This document shows, piece after piece, positions 38,701-50,529 of a stretch of 64,000 bases of DNA (its first letter is position 1; each line of letters starts with the position of its first letter). Made by a program: the position numbers and the translations under genes. The notes beneath the pieces were generated by a model. It was not told the origin of the DNA and searched no databases. It was given only the letters and a program-made list of their open reading frames with translations. Origin of the DNA: Certhia americana (lineage: Eukaryota > Chordata > Aves > Passeriformes > Certhiidae); NCBI GenBank assembly GCA_018697195.1, contig CM031857.1, positions 66,440,607 to 66,504,606 of the forward strand, given 5' to 3'.

Positions 38701-39855
38701 CCAAAGAGGCCTAGCTTCCCCTAGATTTTCATGGTTTGTCTTTCAACTACAATTTCTTCCATGCATCAGAAATTTGCTCCAGGTTATATGATGTTTTGTG
38801 GTCCATCACAACATGATGTGTTACCAATTGATACTATATAATCCACGATGAAAATATGCCCTTAATGCCCCATGACAAGTGGAAAGAATGTGGATATCTT
38901 ATTTAAAACAGCAGAAAGGAAACGGTATACAGCTCAGCTCTGTATTTTAAATTTATCATTTTTGTTAAAGCAGAAGAGATATATAAAAAAAGGTGCCTGA
39001 AACTTAGATTATTCATTAGAAGAACTTAATGACTTCAGCTCTTCTGAGCTGGCTTGTGCATTTTTTAACTGCTTCCTAGTTATACTTTTTTCTGTAATAA
39101 ATGTGCCAGTATATTTTTGGATATGCTTTTATGATATTAAAATCAGTCTTCTGGAAAACCAAACTAGAAAATTTACCCTTTTGAAATCAGTGAAAACAGC
39201 CCTATTGATGGCTTAAGATTGCAGTTGCACCATTTTTTTACTTTCTTTTAACATTCCACATCATGATAGATGCAATGCCAACACAAAGAAAGGTATATAG
39301 TGTCTATAAACAGCAAGCATTGCCAAAAAGAAAAATTTCTGGTTTATTCTACAAACTAGTTTCAGACTCAGTGAACATGTGGTTTAAAATGGATTCTATA
39401 GGCTTTTAAAATGGTATCCATATATTCTCTCACTGTAATTACTTCTAATATTTCTGTCAGCCTTTTCTCAGGGATCTACTTATGAATATTTGCATTATAG
39501 TGTTAATAATTTTTGGTTCAGGCTTGTTTGTAAGCAGTACTGTGACAGTACTGTATGAGAATAATTAATTATGATTTTAAATGCATCCAAATATTTTGAA
39601 AAAGAAATAAATAGATTTGATTACTGCTTATGATCTACTTAATGCATATGTAAATACATGTTTAAATACTTTGCATTTGCAACTGGAATTGAGCCTTTTT
39701 ATCCTACCTGCAGCTGGGCTATGAACTGAGTGTATAAATAACAGGTGTTCTGGTTTCAGTGACTCATTTCTCAGCTTCCTCAGGGCCAGTTAAGCCACTA
39801 AATATTTATCAGATGTGCTTACAATATAGGGTCTCAAATCAAAACACTATCAATG

Positions 39856-39882
39856 TGGTTAATCTCATGTTGAGATTAACCA
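39856..39882. repeat. perfect inverted repeat (12-bp arms, 3-nt loop)
   Basis: TGGTTAATCTCA (39856-39867) is the exact reverse complement of TGAGATTAACCA (39871-39882), with loop TGT. It could extrude as a cruciform. There is no T-run after it and no gene beside it, so a bacterial-type terminator is not a sensible reading. Confidence 0.8.
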
Positions 39883-42800
39883 TCCTCTTATCTGAATATC
39901 TTCCTTCTGGAAAGGTATTCTGGAATTGCCAGTGTTCATGGCTATACTAAACAGGCAGAAAAGTATCTCCTTTTCTTTCACCAAAACTTTGACTTTGTTT
40001 TCCTGATGCTGCAAAATGCACTTTAATGGAAAGGTTTTAAGGATCTGAAGTGAGACAGGGCCTGGAAACTGTTTTACAGTCTTCTGTGCTCTCCAATTCT
40101 TCCCTTTTCTTCCCTCTTCTTCCACCATGTGAGATGGACTGCATTGCATCAGTGCAGTGGCAGATGACCAGCAGTGCTATATTTAGCTGTTTGTAATAAA
40201 CATACCTTGAATGATGTGAAATATTTCTACCTTGGGAGCAAAGTATGATACATTTTTTCTTCTTTTCTATTCTGCCTGAATGAACAAGAGACAAAAAATG
40301 AGAACCAGCTCCAGGAGTCTTGCATGACTCTGCAAAACATTGCCATTAAACTTATTTTTCCCTGGCAAAGCTGGTATAATCTGTAGTCATTTAAATTCAC
40401 CTTTTCTGACTGAAGGCTTAATTATTGCATTTTGAGGCATGTATTTTTTAGGTATAATTATACAGTTAAAGACATTTCAAGATCATAATTAACTGAAAGA
40501 CTGAGAAACTAATCAATTCAAAGTCAGTATGAACATGGTTACTTCACGGGATCAAAACAGCAACTGTAAGAGAGAATTCTTCAATGAATAGGTATATTCC
40601 TAGATGATTTTGGCCTCTATGCTGTTGAAATTGTTGTCACAGATAAAGAAAAGGCAAAAATATCTCTCCTAAAGTCTGTACAAGTCTACGATACTAAGGG
40701 AATGATCAGACAATATCACAGAGTTTGGTAAATAGTTCAATAAGGCTACATGTATTTTGGCATGGTGACAGGGAAACTCATTCACCTACAAATAAGGGGG
40801 AAAGAAATAAATCTGAAGAAGCCTGAGAGAAGTAAATCAGGTGAGCAGACTCTCTCTCCCAAAGCAATGCAATTCTTACACATAATCCAGTAATTTATAC
40901 TGAAAAAGCGTAGGAAGGTTACACAATGCTGTGTGTCATCCTGCTGGAACAATAAGCCCAGCTTGGGTGTCTACAATTTGATAAATCTGATCTTTTTTTT
41001 TTTTTTTTATTCTGAAAAATCAAAGATGTTTCAGACAAGGTTCTCAAGTATGATTAAAATGGAAATTCTTCCACATGGAACTCATGGAATGAACTACTTA
41101 AGACATTGAAACAGGGAAAAATTACTTAAGTACCTACCTGTAGAATAGGAATTCAGTGATAATTGGTTCTTTGATCTCACAAATAAAGGTGTGGCATTGT
41201 GAAGGCTCAAAACACTGTTTTCAGTGATTTTGAAAGGGCAAGGCTTCCTGTTACCCTGAAGTGACAGAGACATGGTCAATATTAGAAGTGATGGGATTGA
41301 AAGTTCTGCAGTTCAGGGGTCTCCAGTCATCCCTTATGACAACTGATGATTTTCATGCATGAGGTAACTGACTGTAGTGAGAAGGATGCAGTTCTTTCAG
41401 CTGCAAAAGGGAAAAGCCGTATGAGCAGGTTTTTGTACTGGAACCCAGACACTTCTTAGAGAAGCACAGTTGGAACATGTCAGCTGGGTGCTGAAATAGG
41501 TTAATTGGTAGGGATTTCTGAAGTCAGACCATTCAAAAAAACCAAAATGAGAGTGAGGCCTTGAAACAAAATATGCTCAAATACATTTGTCACGTATACC
41601 AGTGGAGAAACAAGCCTGACACCTGAAAGTTCTCTCTCTGTTAGTCAGCAGTGTTGGATTGAGATGACAGTCCATTGACCGTCAGGCACACGTGTGGCCA
41701 CCAGCCAGGTGCGAGGTCAATTCAGAATGATAGCTCAAACCACAGTCTGGGCAGAGGGACACCTCCAGAATTTCTCAAGGCAGGGCTGGGTGCCTGAGGC
41801 TGGGCTGAAATGGTGATCCTGGGCCATGGGCAGGGTGTGGGCCACCCACTCAGGCAAGGGTGGCCAAGGCCAGTAAAATCCTTTGGGGCATGGAATGAAG
41901 CCTCATAAGGCTCAGCAATTAGTATTTGCTTAGGTTTATGCCAGAGACTTTCTCACGAGAGATGCTCTCAGCATGACAGCATTTTCTTTGGATTGCTAAT
42001 CTGTATCTCTTACTGCCATTTCTGAGAAGGAGTCACCCATCCTTTCACAACATATTTGAAGAGCGATGTTCTCAAGCATGGCATTGTCTTCTGAGAACAC
42101 GATTCCCTGATGCATAGAATCAGTTTATGAAGTGATGGCAGCTTTTGGATCATATCAGTCTTTTTATCCTGCCATTCTCCTTTCTTTATACTGCAGACAG
42201 TGGGTTTTAGTAGTTTTCAGCATCCTGTCAAGTAAAATATCAGTGGATGACAGCCTAAATTTAATCACTGCCCTTCTGTAATTTAATCTAAATACAGATC
42301 AGTCTGGTTCTGCAGGTTATTTTACAGTGCTTTATTATTTTAATACTGTTTTCTAAAAACAGTTTAGATTTGAGATAACAAGCATTGGCAGTTACATGAC
42401 TCCTCTCCCCACAAAATTCTTGAAGTTATCTTTATTCTTTAATTAATTTTTGTGGTTTGTGTTTGGTTCTTTCTACACTAGAAGATAATTTGTTATAAAT
42501 AATTGCCTATTTAGTTGCAATATTTTTTAGTAAATATATCAGAAGAAAGTGAAAATAGCAACTTAAGACAAATATTAGTTTCTTCAGCCAGCATAAACAA
42601 ACTTATGCCTGCATTGCTCCAGGGGGCCAAACATTTCTGTGGTGCCAACAAGAGCTCTTTCATTTGACTTGGCTTATATTTCTGGCATATGTGACAAACT
42701 TAGAAATATTTCCTTTTCATTACTTATATTTCCAATACCTAAGTTCCTTTTCTGTGGCTTTTGAAACAGTTTTAGCGCAACATCTTGGAAACATTATTGT

Positions 42801-45800
42801 GGCGTATTTAGACAAAATCTCAGCTAGTATTGTGAGGACCATCCATAAATCAATAGCAGCAACTGGCCATACACTATTAACATGTGTTTAATATCTTATA
42901 ATTTTGTTTTAGATATTGTAGCAAAAGTAGTACTCTCCTTAGTATCTCACCTCTGCCAGTAATTTGAATTGAATCTAAGATCAGACATTGGTATTTTTTC
43001 TTTATCTGATCTACAGATGCACAGTCTGCCTTAAGACTTTGATTTGTTGCACTTCTGCTAGACCTCCACATCAGAGATGTCTCACCTTTTGAATCAGGGC
43101 TGAATACCTGTTCCAGAAACCTCTGCAGTTTGTGCTCTCACACTACTCTCCGGTGTCTTATGGATGCAGCAACGGCTCACAGCAGTATATCTAGTAATGC
43201 ATAAATACATTTTAGAAATGTAAAAATTATTTGGGAGGCAGATTAAGTTGTCATTTGTAGACCCCTGCTGTTGTGAGCATTACAACCAATGCATTTTTCC
43301 ACAGATGTGAATTCAATCTGAAAAAAAAGGAAGCATGTCTTCTCCTAAGTGTAGAAAGGCTGTTTGTGAAGTGCTTTTGACAATGGCAAGAGTGGTTTAT
43401 GATTACCTTCCATCCACACCTCATAAATTACATTCTCACTAGTAAAGGAAAAAACTTGATATACCTAACCACTAATGCCAAAGAGTCCCTCTCCATTTGG
43501 TCTCATCACCATTCTGCATTTGTCAGTCTCTCTGAGGCAGTGACCTCTAGTTTCGACAATACAGTTATGAGAAACACGAAAATAAAAAAGAAAGTACCTC
43601 CTGTCTTGTTAAGGCAGGAAGGTGTTGGTCTCAGCTGTACTTTCATTTCCCTGTAAGTATTGTTATAGTTTCTGAATGAGATCTGCTATTTCCACTGAAA
43701 TTTATGTATGAAATTTACATTTTTGCTACTCTTTGCTTTATTCCAGAAGCTTAAACACTTTTCAAGGCTGCTAGGAGTCTTTTGTCAACTGTTTTTCCTC
43801 ACATCCTACACATTCATCTATGTGTAACTTAACAACCTCTAGAATACCAGAAAGTTGTATTTTCAGATTAAATAGCTATTAAAACCAACTCAGATAGTGA
43901 TGTTCAAAACCAATATTTCCCTACAGGGAGGGAAATGGTCAAAAAGCCGCTTTATTTTCCTTTTGCATCAAGCGCAGAAAAGTGTTTCCAACTCTTCTGT
44001 ACAGAAATGTGATGGGAAACATCCTCACTTTAAAGGTTTTGGACCTATACAGAAGTGAAAGGTTCCACCCTTTTTTCTACTCTGCTTCTGCTCTGGCCAG
44101 GAAGTTGCACCCATGCTACCTGCTGCGTCACTTGCTCTCCTGCAGAGCAGTAACTCTGTCCTGTTCCAAAGCAGTTTCTATTTTGGGATGAAGGGTGTCC
44201 TCCTAGGAATTTGAACAGGAGGGCATAGGAGAGTGTCAAAAGGAAGAAAATATGATGTTCTTATCTGTGTTCTGAAACACTGAGTCCTTTGAAGACTAGC
44301 TCCAAAGCTTTTGTCCCTCTCTTTCCAATGTAGTCTTTGCACAAGTGATAAGTCTTAGATCTTAATTTTGTGTTGCTCATTTAACCTCTTCACCCCTCAG
44401 CCCTATAATGCAGCCCTTCAACTTCTCTTCCCATGTAAAAGAAGGAAAAAAACCCTCCAAAAGCACAAGACTCTCTTGCTGAGCTCAGGAGATTGACAGT
44501 TTTACTTGAGCAAATGCTGCTGCAAGGCTGAAAAATCTCCTGGTGCCTCCATTACTGTCACCAGTGTGGGACTGGCATGAGGAAACCTGTGCTTGTGCCT
44601 CTGCTGTGCTATCACGGAGGCTGACAGCCAGTCTGAAATCACCATCAAAGGTGGGCTTGAACAAAGTACAGCTCCTGTACTGAAGGAGATTGTGCTTGGG
44701 CATACATTTCCTCCTGTCAGTTCTGCTGAAGGGTGACGACCTGTTACAAAAAGACCATAGCAAACAGGTGGGAAGAAGTAACATAGCACCTGAGCTGTTC
44801 ACTAAGCAAAGCTGAATGAAAGCCCTTAAATCAGTCACAACCACTCACAGTTTCATTTTTCAGTTTTGTCAGTATAGAAAAAATGTTTCGTATTTTTGAT
44901 TTTTATATAAAGTAATATTTTACTCATATTTCTACAGTCTTCTCATCATTAGCTTCTTCTACTGATGTTAATTGAAAATAATTAAAAACATTAAATGATT
45001 CTAAACCAGCTCTTGTCAGAAATAAAGAGAATTTAAAAAAATTTTTTAAGAGAATATCTCTCTCTTCCAGGCACTACTTATCAATGGAGAACACTTATTT
45101 ACATTTTTCTAGCTGTCTTACAAATTCACAAAGCTTTAACTCCAGTATGAGTTTTTGCTTGCTGGTTCATTTCTCCCTATGGGGATTTTTTAGTGCATTT
45201 TATTGTTGATACTGTGTGTGATTCTGTGGTTACTCAGCACCAGGTACTCTGACAGAGTCTTGATTCATTCAGCATCTGAATTTTAACTCTTCAACATTTG
45301 TCACAATCCTCTGTTACCAGTGACCCAACTGGACAAGAACCTTATAAAATATAGTTCCCACATTTTTCACTTCATGCTGTTTGCATTCATTAATGAACTT
45401 TCTGAAAACTATCCTGGTGCAAGAGTAAAAGTGAAACTAGGATTTCACTCACCTTTCTTCTGACCTACCTTTGACGTATTGCAGTACAAGGGACTTTTTT
45501 AAAATTACAGGTGGCATGGACTTGAGGTTTTGGGGGATGGAAGAGTAAGTTCTGTTGACAGAAACTGGAAATCCAAGGGTTCATGAATTGCTGCATGGTA
45601 ACAGCTGAGATGTTCCCAGACAGGCACTGATATACTGCTATTGGTTTCTTGTCAAATGTGTTCCCCTCAGTGTAATTATGCACAGAACATGAAGACATTA
45701 AACCCATTTCAACTACTACATTTTGCCTCCTCAGCTCTTACAAACAGGACCTGCAAAAAACATGCCAACATTTTTTCCTCACTCTCAAAAACCCCAGTGT

Positions 45801-46639
45801 CTTTGCTTCCCACCTTCAAAGAAAATCAGTTTTTGGCAAGTGTCTATGTTTTTGCCGTGTTCCTGATTTCCTTCTGTTTTTGGCATAGCCAACACACACT
45901 GCAATATGCTGCAGTGCCCTTAGTAACATTTTGGAACAGCCTTGCTAGAAATGCCAGTTAACAGAAGATTGAATTAGGATGCATCATCTACACTGTGGAC
46001 AGTTATGAGTTTTGTGCCATTCCCAGAATTTTCTTGTTGATATTTCTTTTCTGATGGGTTATACCCATTTGCAGAATGTCCCAGTTCTGTGACATGCTTC
46101 CATTTTTTGTTTTACTCTTACATGCTTTGGCTTAAATATTGCTGATGGTGCAAAAAAATCTGCATTTGTTTGACTGACCAGGCGTATCGTTATAGTTATT
46201 ATTTTAGTTCAGTTTCATGTTCCATTATTACTAAGTGTATTTGCCATATGCAGGTTGGCTATCTGTGTTCTTTGGCTGAGTATCAATCATTTTCATAGCC
46301 TGAAACTGGATTCTGAGCCTCCAGCTACCCAGACAAAAATAGGAACTGTAATTTGTCACAGGTGTTTGCTGGAGCAATTCCAGCAATGGACATGACACTA
46401 AAAATTGCAGAATAATATTAGATTTATATGACATAGTGGGAACTCCCTCAACCACTATCTGGGATCTGTTTCTAGAGGGCTCTGGTTTGTGAACCTGTGC
46501 AACCTTCTATGCTAATCTCTAGGTATTGCTGTTGTAAATATATCTTCATCTCCACTTGAGAATTTTGAAATCAAGGTACAATCAATATTTACTCCTTCCT
46601 CCCATTATGGATTTTATAGTCGGAACCTTAGACCAGGTG

Positions 46640-49105
46640 ACACAGAACCATGGATTTGCAGAATCAGGTGGACCAGATCTGGGTGACATGCCACTCATCC
46701 ACCCTGCTCAAGGCAGGACTAATCAGACAAATCAGGTTCCTCAGATTTGTGTCCAGTTGAGTCTTGAACACACCCAAGGATGGAGTGTTTTCCCTGTAGT
46801 CTGGGTCTCTTCCAGTACTGAAACAACCTCATGGTAAAAAAACTCAAATTGTATCTAAATGTTTCCCCTTGTAGCTGCTGCCTCTCATTCACTTGCTGTG
46901 CACCTTTAGCACTAGTCTGTCTTTGTCTCCTTTATGTCTTCTGATCAAGTAGTTGCAGACATAACATTCAGTTGCAGATTTCCCCCCCATATCTCTCTTT
47001 TCCAGACTAAACAGGTACATCACTCAGTGCCTTTCCTCATAGGTCATGTGCCTCAGCTCTAGAGCAGCTGGCCTCCTCAGGACTCAATCCAGCATGTCCA
47101 AGCCTTTTATTTATTGGAGATCCCCAAACTGGGCATGCAATTGAGGGTGCAGTCTCACAAGTGACAAATACAGAAGGAGGGATCAATTCTCTGATCTGCT
47201 GCCTGCAGACCTTGCTAATGCTGAGGATGCTGTTGGTTTTCCCAGCCACAAGGTCACATTGCTGGCTCAACTTTTTCTCCTCTAAGACTGCCAGGTCCTT
47301 TTCAGAAAAGCTTTCCCAGTCAGCCAACCCTCAGTACTGTTGTTTCCATCCCAGGTGCAAGGCTTTGTATTTGCTTTTGTTGAACATCATGAAATTCCTG
47401 TCAGCCCATTTCTCCAGGCTGTCAAATTCTCTCTGAATAGCAGGGACTGCTCCCCCCAGTTAGGTGTTATCTGCACACTTGTTGAGAATGCAGTTTGTCC
47501 CATCAGCCAGGGCATCAATGACATGATTAAACACTGCTGTCCCAGTAGGGCTTCCTGAGGGACACCTAATGGCCATCATACACTTGACTTTGTGTCACTG
47601 ATCACAACCTGCTCAGCCCAATATCACAGCAAATTTTCCACTCACCTTATCTTCCATTTCTCTAGCCCATATGTCAACAGTCTGGTGATAAAGCGACTAC
47701 AGGAGATTGTGGCAAAGCTTGCTAAAGTCAAAGTATACAACACACACTGCCATCCTCTTGTGCACAGCATTATCATAGAAAAGAAATTAGGTTGGTCAGG
47801 CGTGGTTTGCCCTTGATAAATCTATGCTGACTGCTTACAGTCACCTTCTTGTCCTTCATATGCTTAGCAATAGCTTGCAGGAGGATTTGCTCCATAACTG
47901 TCTGAGGAACTGAGGTGAGGCTAACCAGCCTGGAGTTACACAGATGCTCTTGCTGAGTACGAGTACAATGTTTGCCTTTTCATAGTTATTTGGAATCTCC
48001 TGCCTTTCAAACTGTCATTACCTTTCAAAAATGTAACCAACATCACAATGACATTACCCAGCTCCTCCAGCACCCTTGGGTGCATCCCATGTGAATCATC
48101 TAAGTGGGTTAAGTACTCCTTGATTCCATCTTCTCCTACTGTGGAGTAGGAGTTTTCATGCCTGCAAACCGCTAGAGGGCTTGGGGAACTGGAGGGACAG
48201 AAGGCAGACTTGCCAAGGAAAATTGAGGAAAAAATGCATCAACTACCTGAGTTTTTTCCATATCCCTTGTCATGGCATCCCCTGCCCCACTGAGCAAGAC
48301 CCATTCTCATTGTTCTACATTCTCATTAGTCTTCTTTCTGCAACTGGTGCATTAAAAGAAACCTTCCTTATTGCCCTTTTCCTCCCTTGCTTCTTTAAGC
48401 TGGACTTGCACATTGGCTTTTCTGACTGTATTCCTATACACTTGAACAGCGTCTGTTCATTCCTCCCAAGTAGTCTGTCCCTGCTTCCACCTGCTGTGTA
48501 CTTCTTGTGTTTGAGCTGAGGCAGGAGCTCCATGTTCATCCACACTGGCCTTGTGCCATACTTGCTCAACTTTCTGAACATTGTGCGCTGTTCTTGTGTT
48601 CTGAGGAGGCTGTCTTTGAAGATCAGCCAGCTCTCCTGGGGCCTTTTGCCCTGCAGCACAGTTTTCCATGAACAGACTCCCTGAACAGACCTAAATCTGC
48701 TCTTCTGAAGTCCAGAGCTGTAATTCAGCTATTTATTTTGCTCACTTCTCTTAGGAACTTAAACTCCACAGTCTCACAGTCGCTGCAGTCAACACTGCCC
48801 TTGACCTTTAAGTCCAACATCCCCCCATTGGTTCACTGATCAACTGCATCAAGAAAAAGTTTTCAATATAGTCCACAAGTCAAACAGATTGTTTGTGCCA
48901 TATTATCCTTCCAGCAGATACTGTGGTGGTCAGAGTCATCAGTAAACACCTGTGTCTCTAATTCTGAGGCTTTCTTCAGCAGCCTTAAGAAGGACTGATC
49001 TACCTTCTCTTCCCGACCAAGTTACCTGTAGAGATATTCCTACAACACTGCCTGTATAAGTCCATCCCCTGATCTTTACTGTTGTGGAGACATAAAGTTC
49101 AGCGG
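46640..49105 (-). mobile_element. CR1 LINE, long degenerate copy (endonuclease end, RT, 3' UTR)
   Basis: Reading leftward from 49105, the element keeps a remnant of the endonuclease 'GDFNHPDICW' block (now near 48915-48955, ending SICW). The linker follows with ESWLIFKDSLLRTQEQ and PVWMNMELLPQLKHKK (48659-48501). SRWKQGQTTWEE comes next in another frame (frameshift at about 48500). The RT catalytic region comes after that: the DFSKAFD site near 47711-47733 now has a stop nearby, and the FADD site near 47462-47480 reads CADN. The RT C-terminus (EKDLAVLEEKKLSQQCDL, 47327-47037 frame) and a CR1 3' UTR end near 46640. At about 2.4 kb this is the longest repeat in the window. Frameshifts, stops and the lost catalytic Asp make it inactive. 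It runs opposite to the two other CR1 copies. Confidence 0.9.
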
Positions 49106-50470
49106 TCTGGGAGCAGATGTCAGAGCTTTTGTGGTACTGGGTGGTAAATGGCAGGCCATTAGCATGGCATCATGTGCCAGAGCACTTCATTGGGAAGCTG
49201 TCAGCATTATCAGCACTTCACCAATGACTGATGCCGGCAGGCACCAGATGAGATGGGGAACAGAGGCTACAGAATAAAGTAAAATTTGTACTGGCAGAAC
49301 TCAGTTCCACATTGCAACACCTAAATTTAAGTGGTGGTTATATAAGAAGGTCTGGTCTCAAGGTATCAACACAGATTTTATCTGCAATGTGATGCATCTC
49401 ATTTCTAGGTGAGGCAGCTGAAATCAGAGTAGTGGAGATGGGCTACATTTCCTCAGTGAAAAAAGGGAAAGATCCCTGCAGCTGGAAGATGCTAACTAAT
49501 AAAATGCTCACTGAAGAGCTGTAAGCGTTTGAGAACCTCTAAGAACCAACTACAGAGAGGCTTGCTGGAAGAAGTCCCATGAGAGGTGAGTACTTCTACA
49601 GAGCACAGAGTTTGTGTTGAGCTGGGGGCAATCCAAGGCCCCCGAGGATGAGCTGGTTTGGTATAACATACACTGCTATAGCAACGTAACTGGAGCCTTT
49701 CCAGATGATTCAGGAATTTAAATCTATACATAGACCATTGCAGAGAAATTTAAAATCTAATGAAAAAAAACCCCCAACCTTTTACTAGAAATAATGAATA
49801 TGGATCTAAGTTTCTTTTCTGAAGCTCAGTGGCATTTAAACCTACAAGTATTATAAGACAATACATATATTGCTATGTTGCTATATCTTTTATTGCAGCA
49901 GAAACTAATTCTGATATTTTAAAATTTCCTTTTAAATTATTTACATTCCCCAGAATGTTAAACAATAATATTGTATTTCAGATAATATTTCTCTTTCAGG
50001 TATGTGCCATAGGCCTAAATACAACACTAGTTTTCTCTCTTGGAGGTCTGTCAAGATTTTATGGGTCAGATATAAATTTCTTGATATTGTTGGGTTTTTT
50101 CTTTCTGCTCCAAACGTGTATTTGTATTTGTTTTTTCTTCAGACACCTCCTTGTTACACAAGTCAGAAAAAAACTTGGCAAGCTGGTGTTTCTTGTTATC
50201 TTTCTCTCTGTTTTAGTCTCTCTTTTTTGTTTGTAGTTGCTTATGGGGGCTCTATTTAACTCTTCCAGCCCCTAGTCAAACTCCAATTACTTGCCCAGCT
50301 CCTTGAACTTCACTTTTGCTTGCTGTTTGCTTCAACTAGAAAGCCAGCTGCTTTCTCCTGAGATTATTTCACTAACCCCAGGAAATCCACCCTCATCATA
50401 TCAAGGGTGATAAATGCTCCTCACTCTGCCTCTATGATGCTTTCTGGAACAACTGTCCAATTCCTGGACA

Positions 50471-50529
50471 TTCCTATAAACCTGCTGGTCTTGTTCTCAC
50501 CTTTCCTATAAACCTTATTGTTCTCACCT
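50471..50529. repeat. tandem duplication, ~32-nt unit, two copies
   Basis: TTCCTATAAACCT...TGTTCTCACCT occurs at 50471-50502 and again at 50503-50529, the second copy lacking about six bases. Confidence 0.75.

Larger units (their letters stand above)
28971..46639. other. AT-rich noncoding stretch, possible regulatory patches
   Basis: No gene is recognised in about 17.7 kb. Local patches with CpG and transcription-factor-like motifs stand out near 32380-32560, 33230-33460 and 36290-36560 (listed separately). Perfect inverted repeats are at 34648-34671 and 39857-39881, and a 10-nt tandem repeat is at 35766-35795. Confidence 0.6.

Noticed and set aside
39856..39882. Rho-independent terminator reading of the inverted repeat
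   Set aside because: Vertebrate DNA, no following T-run and no adjacent gene.
44485..44844. 119-codon - strand frame
   Set aside because: No domain, no splice sites, no resemblance to CR1; likely chance.
49829..50236. 135-codon hydrophobic frame resembling a membrane protein
   Set aside because: T-rich DNA gives Phe/Leu/Ile-rich peptides by chance; no family resemblance, no splice or promoter context.
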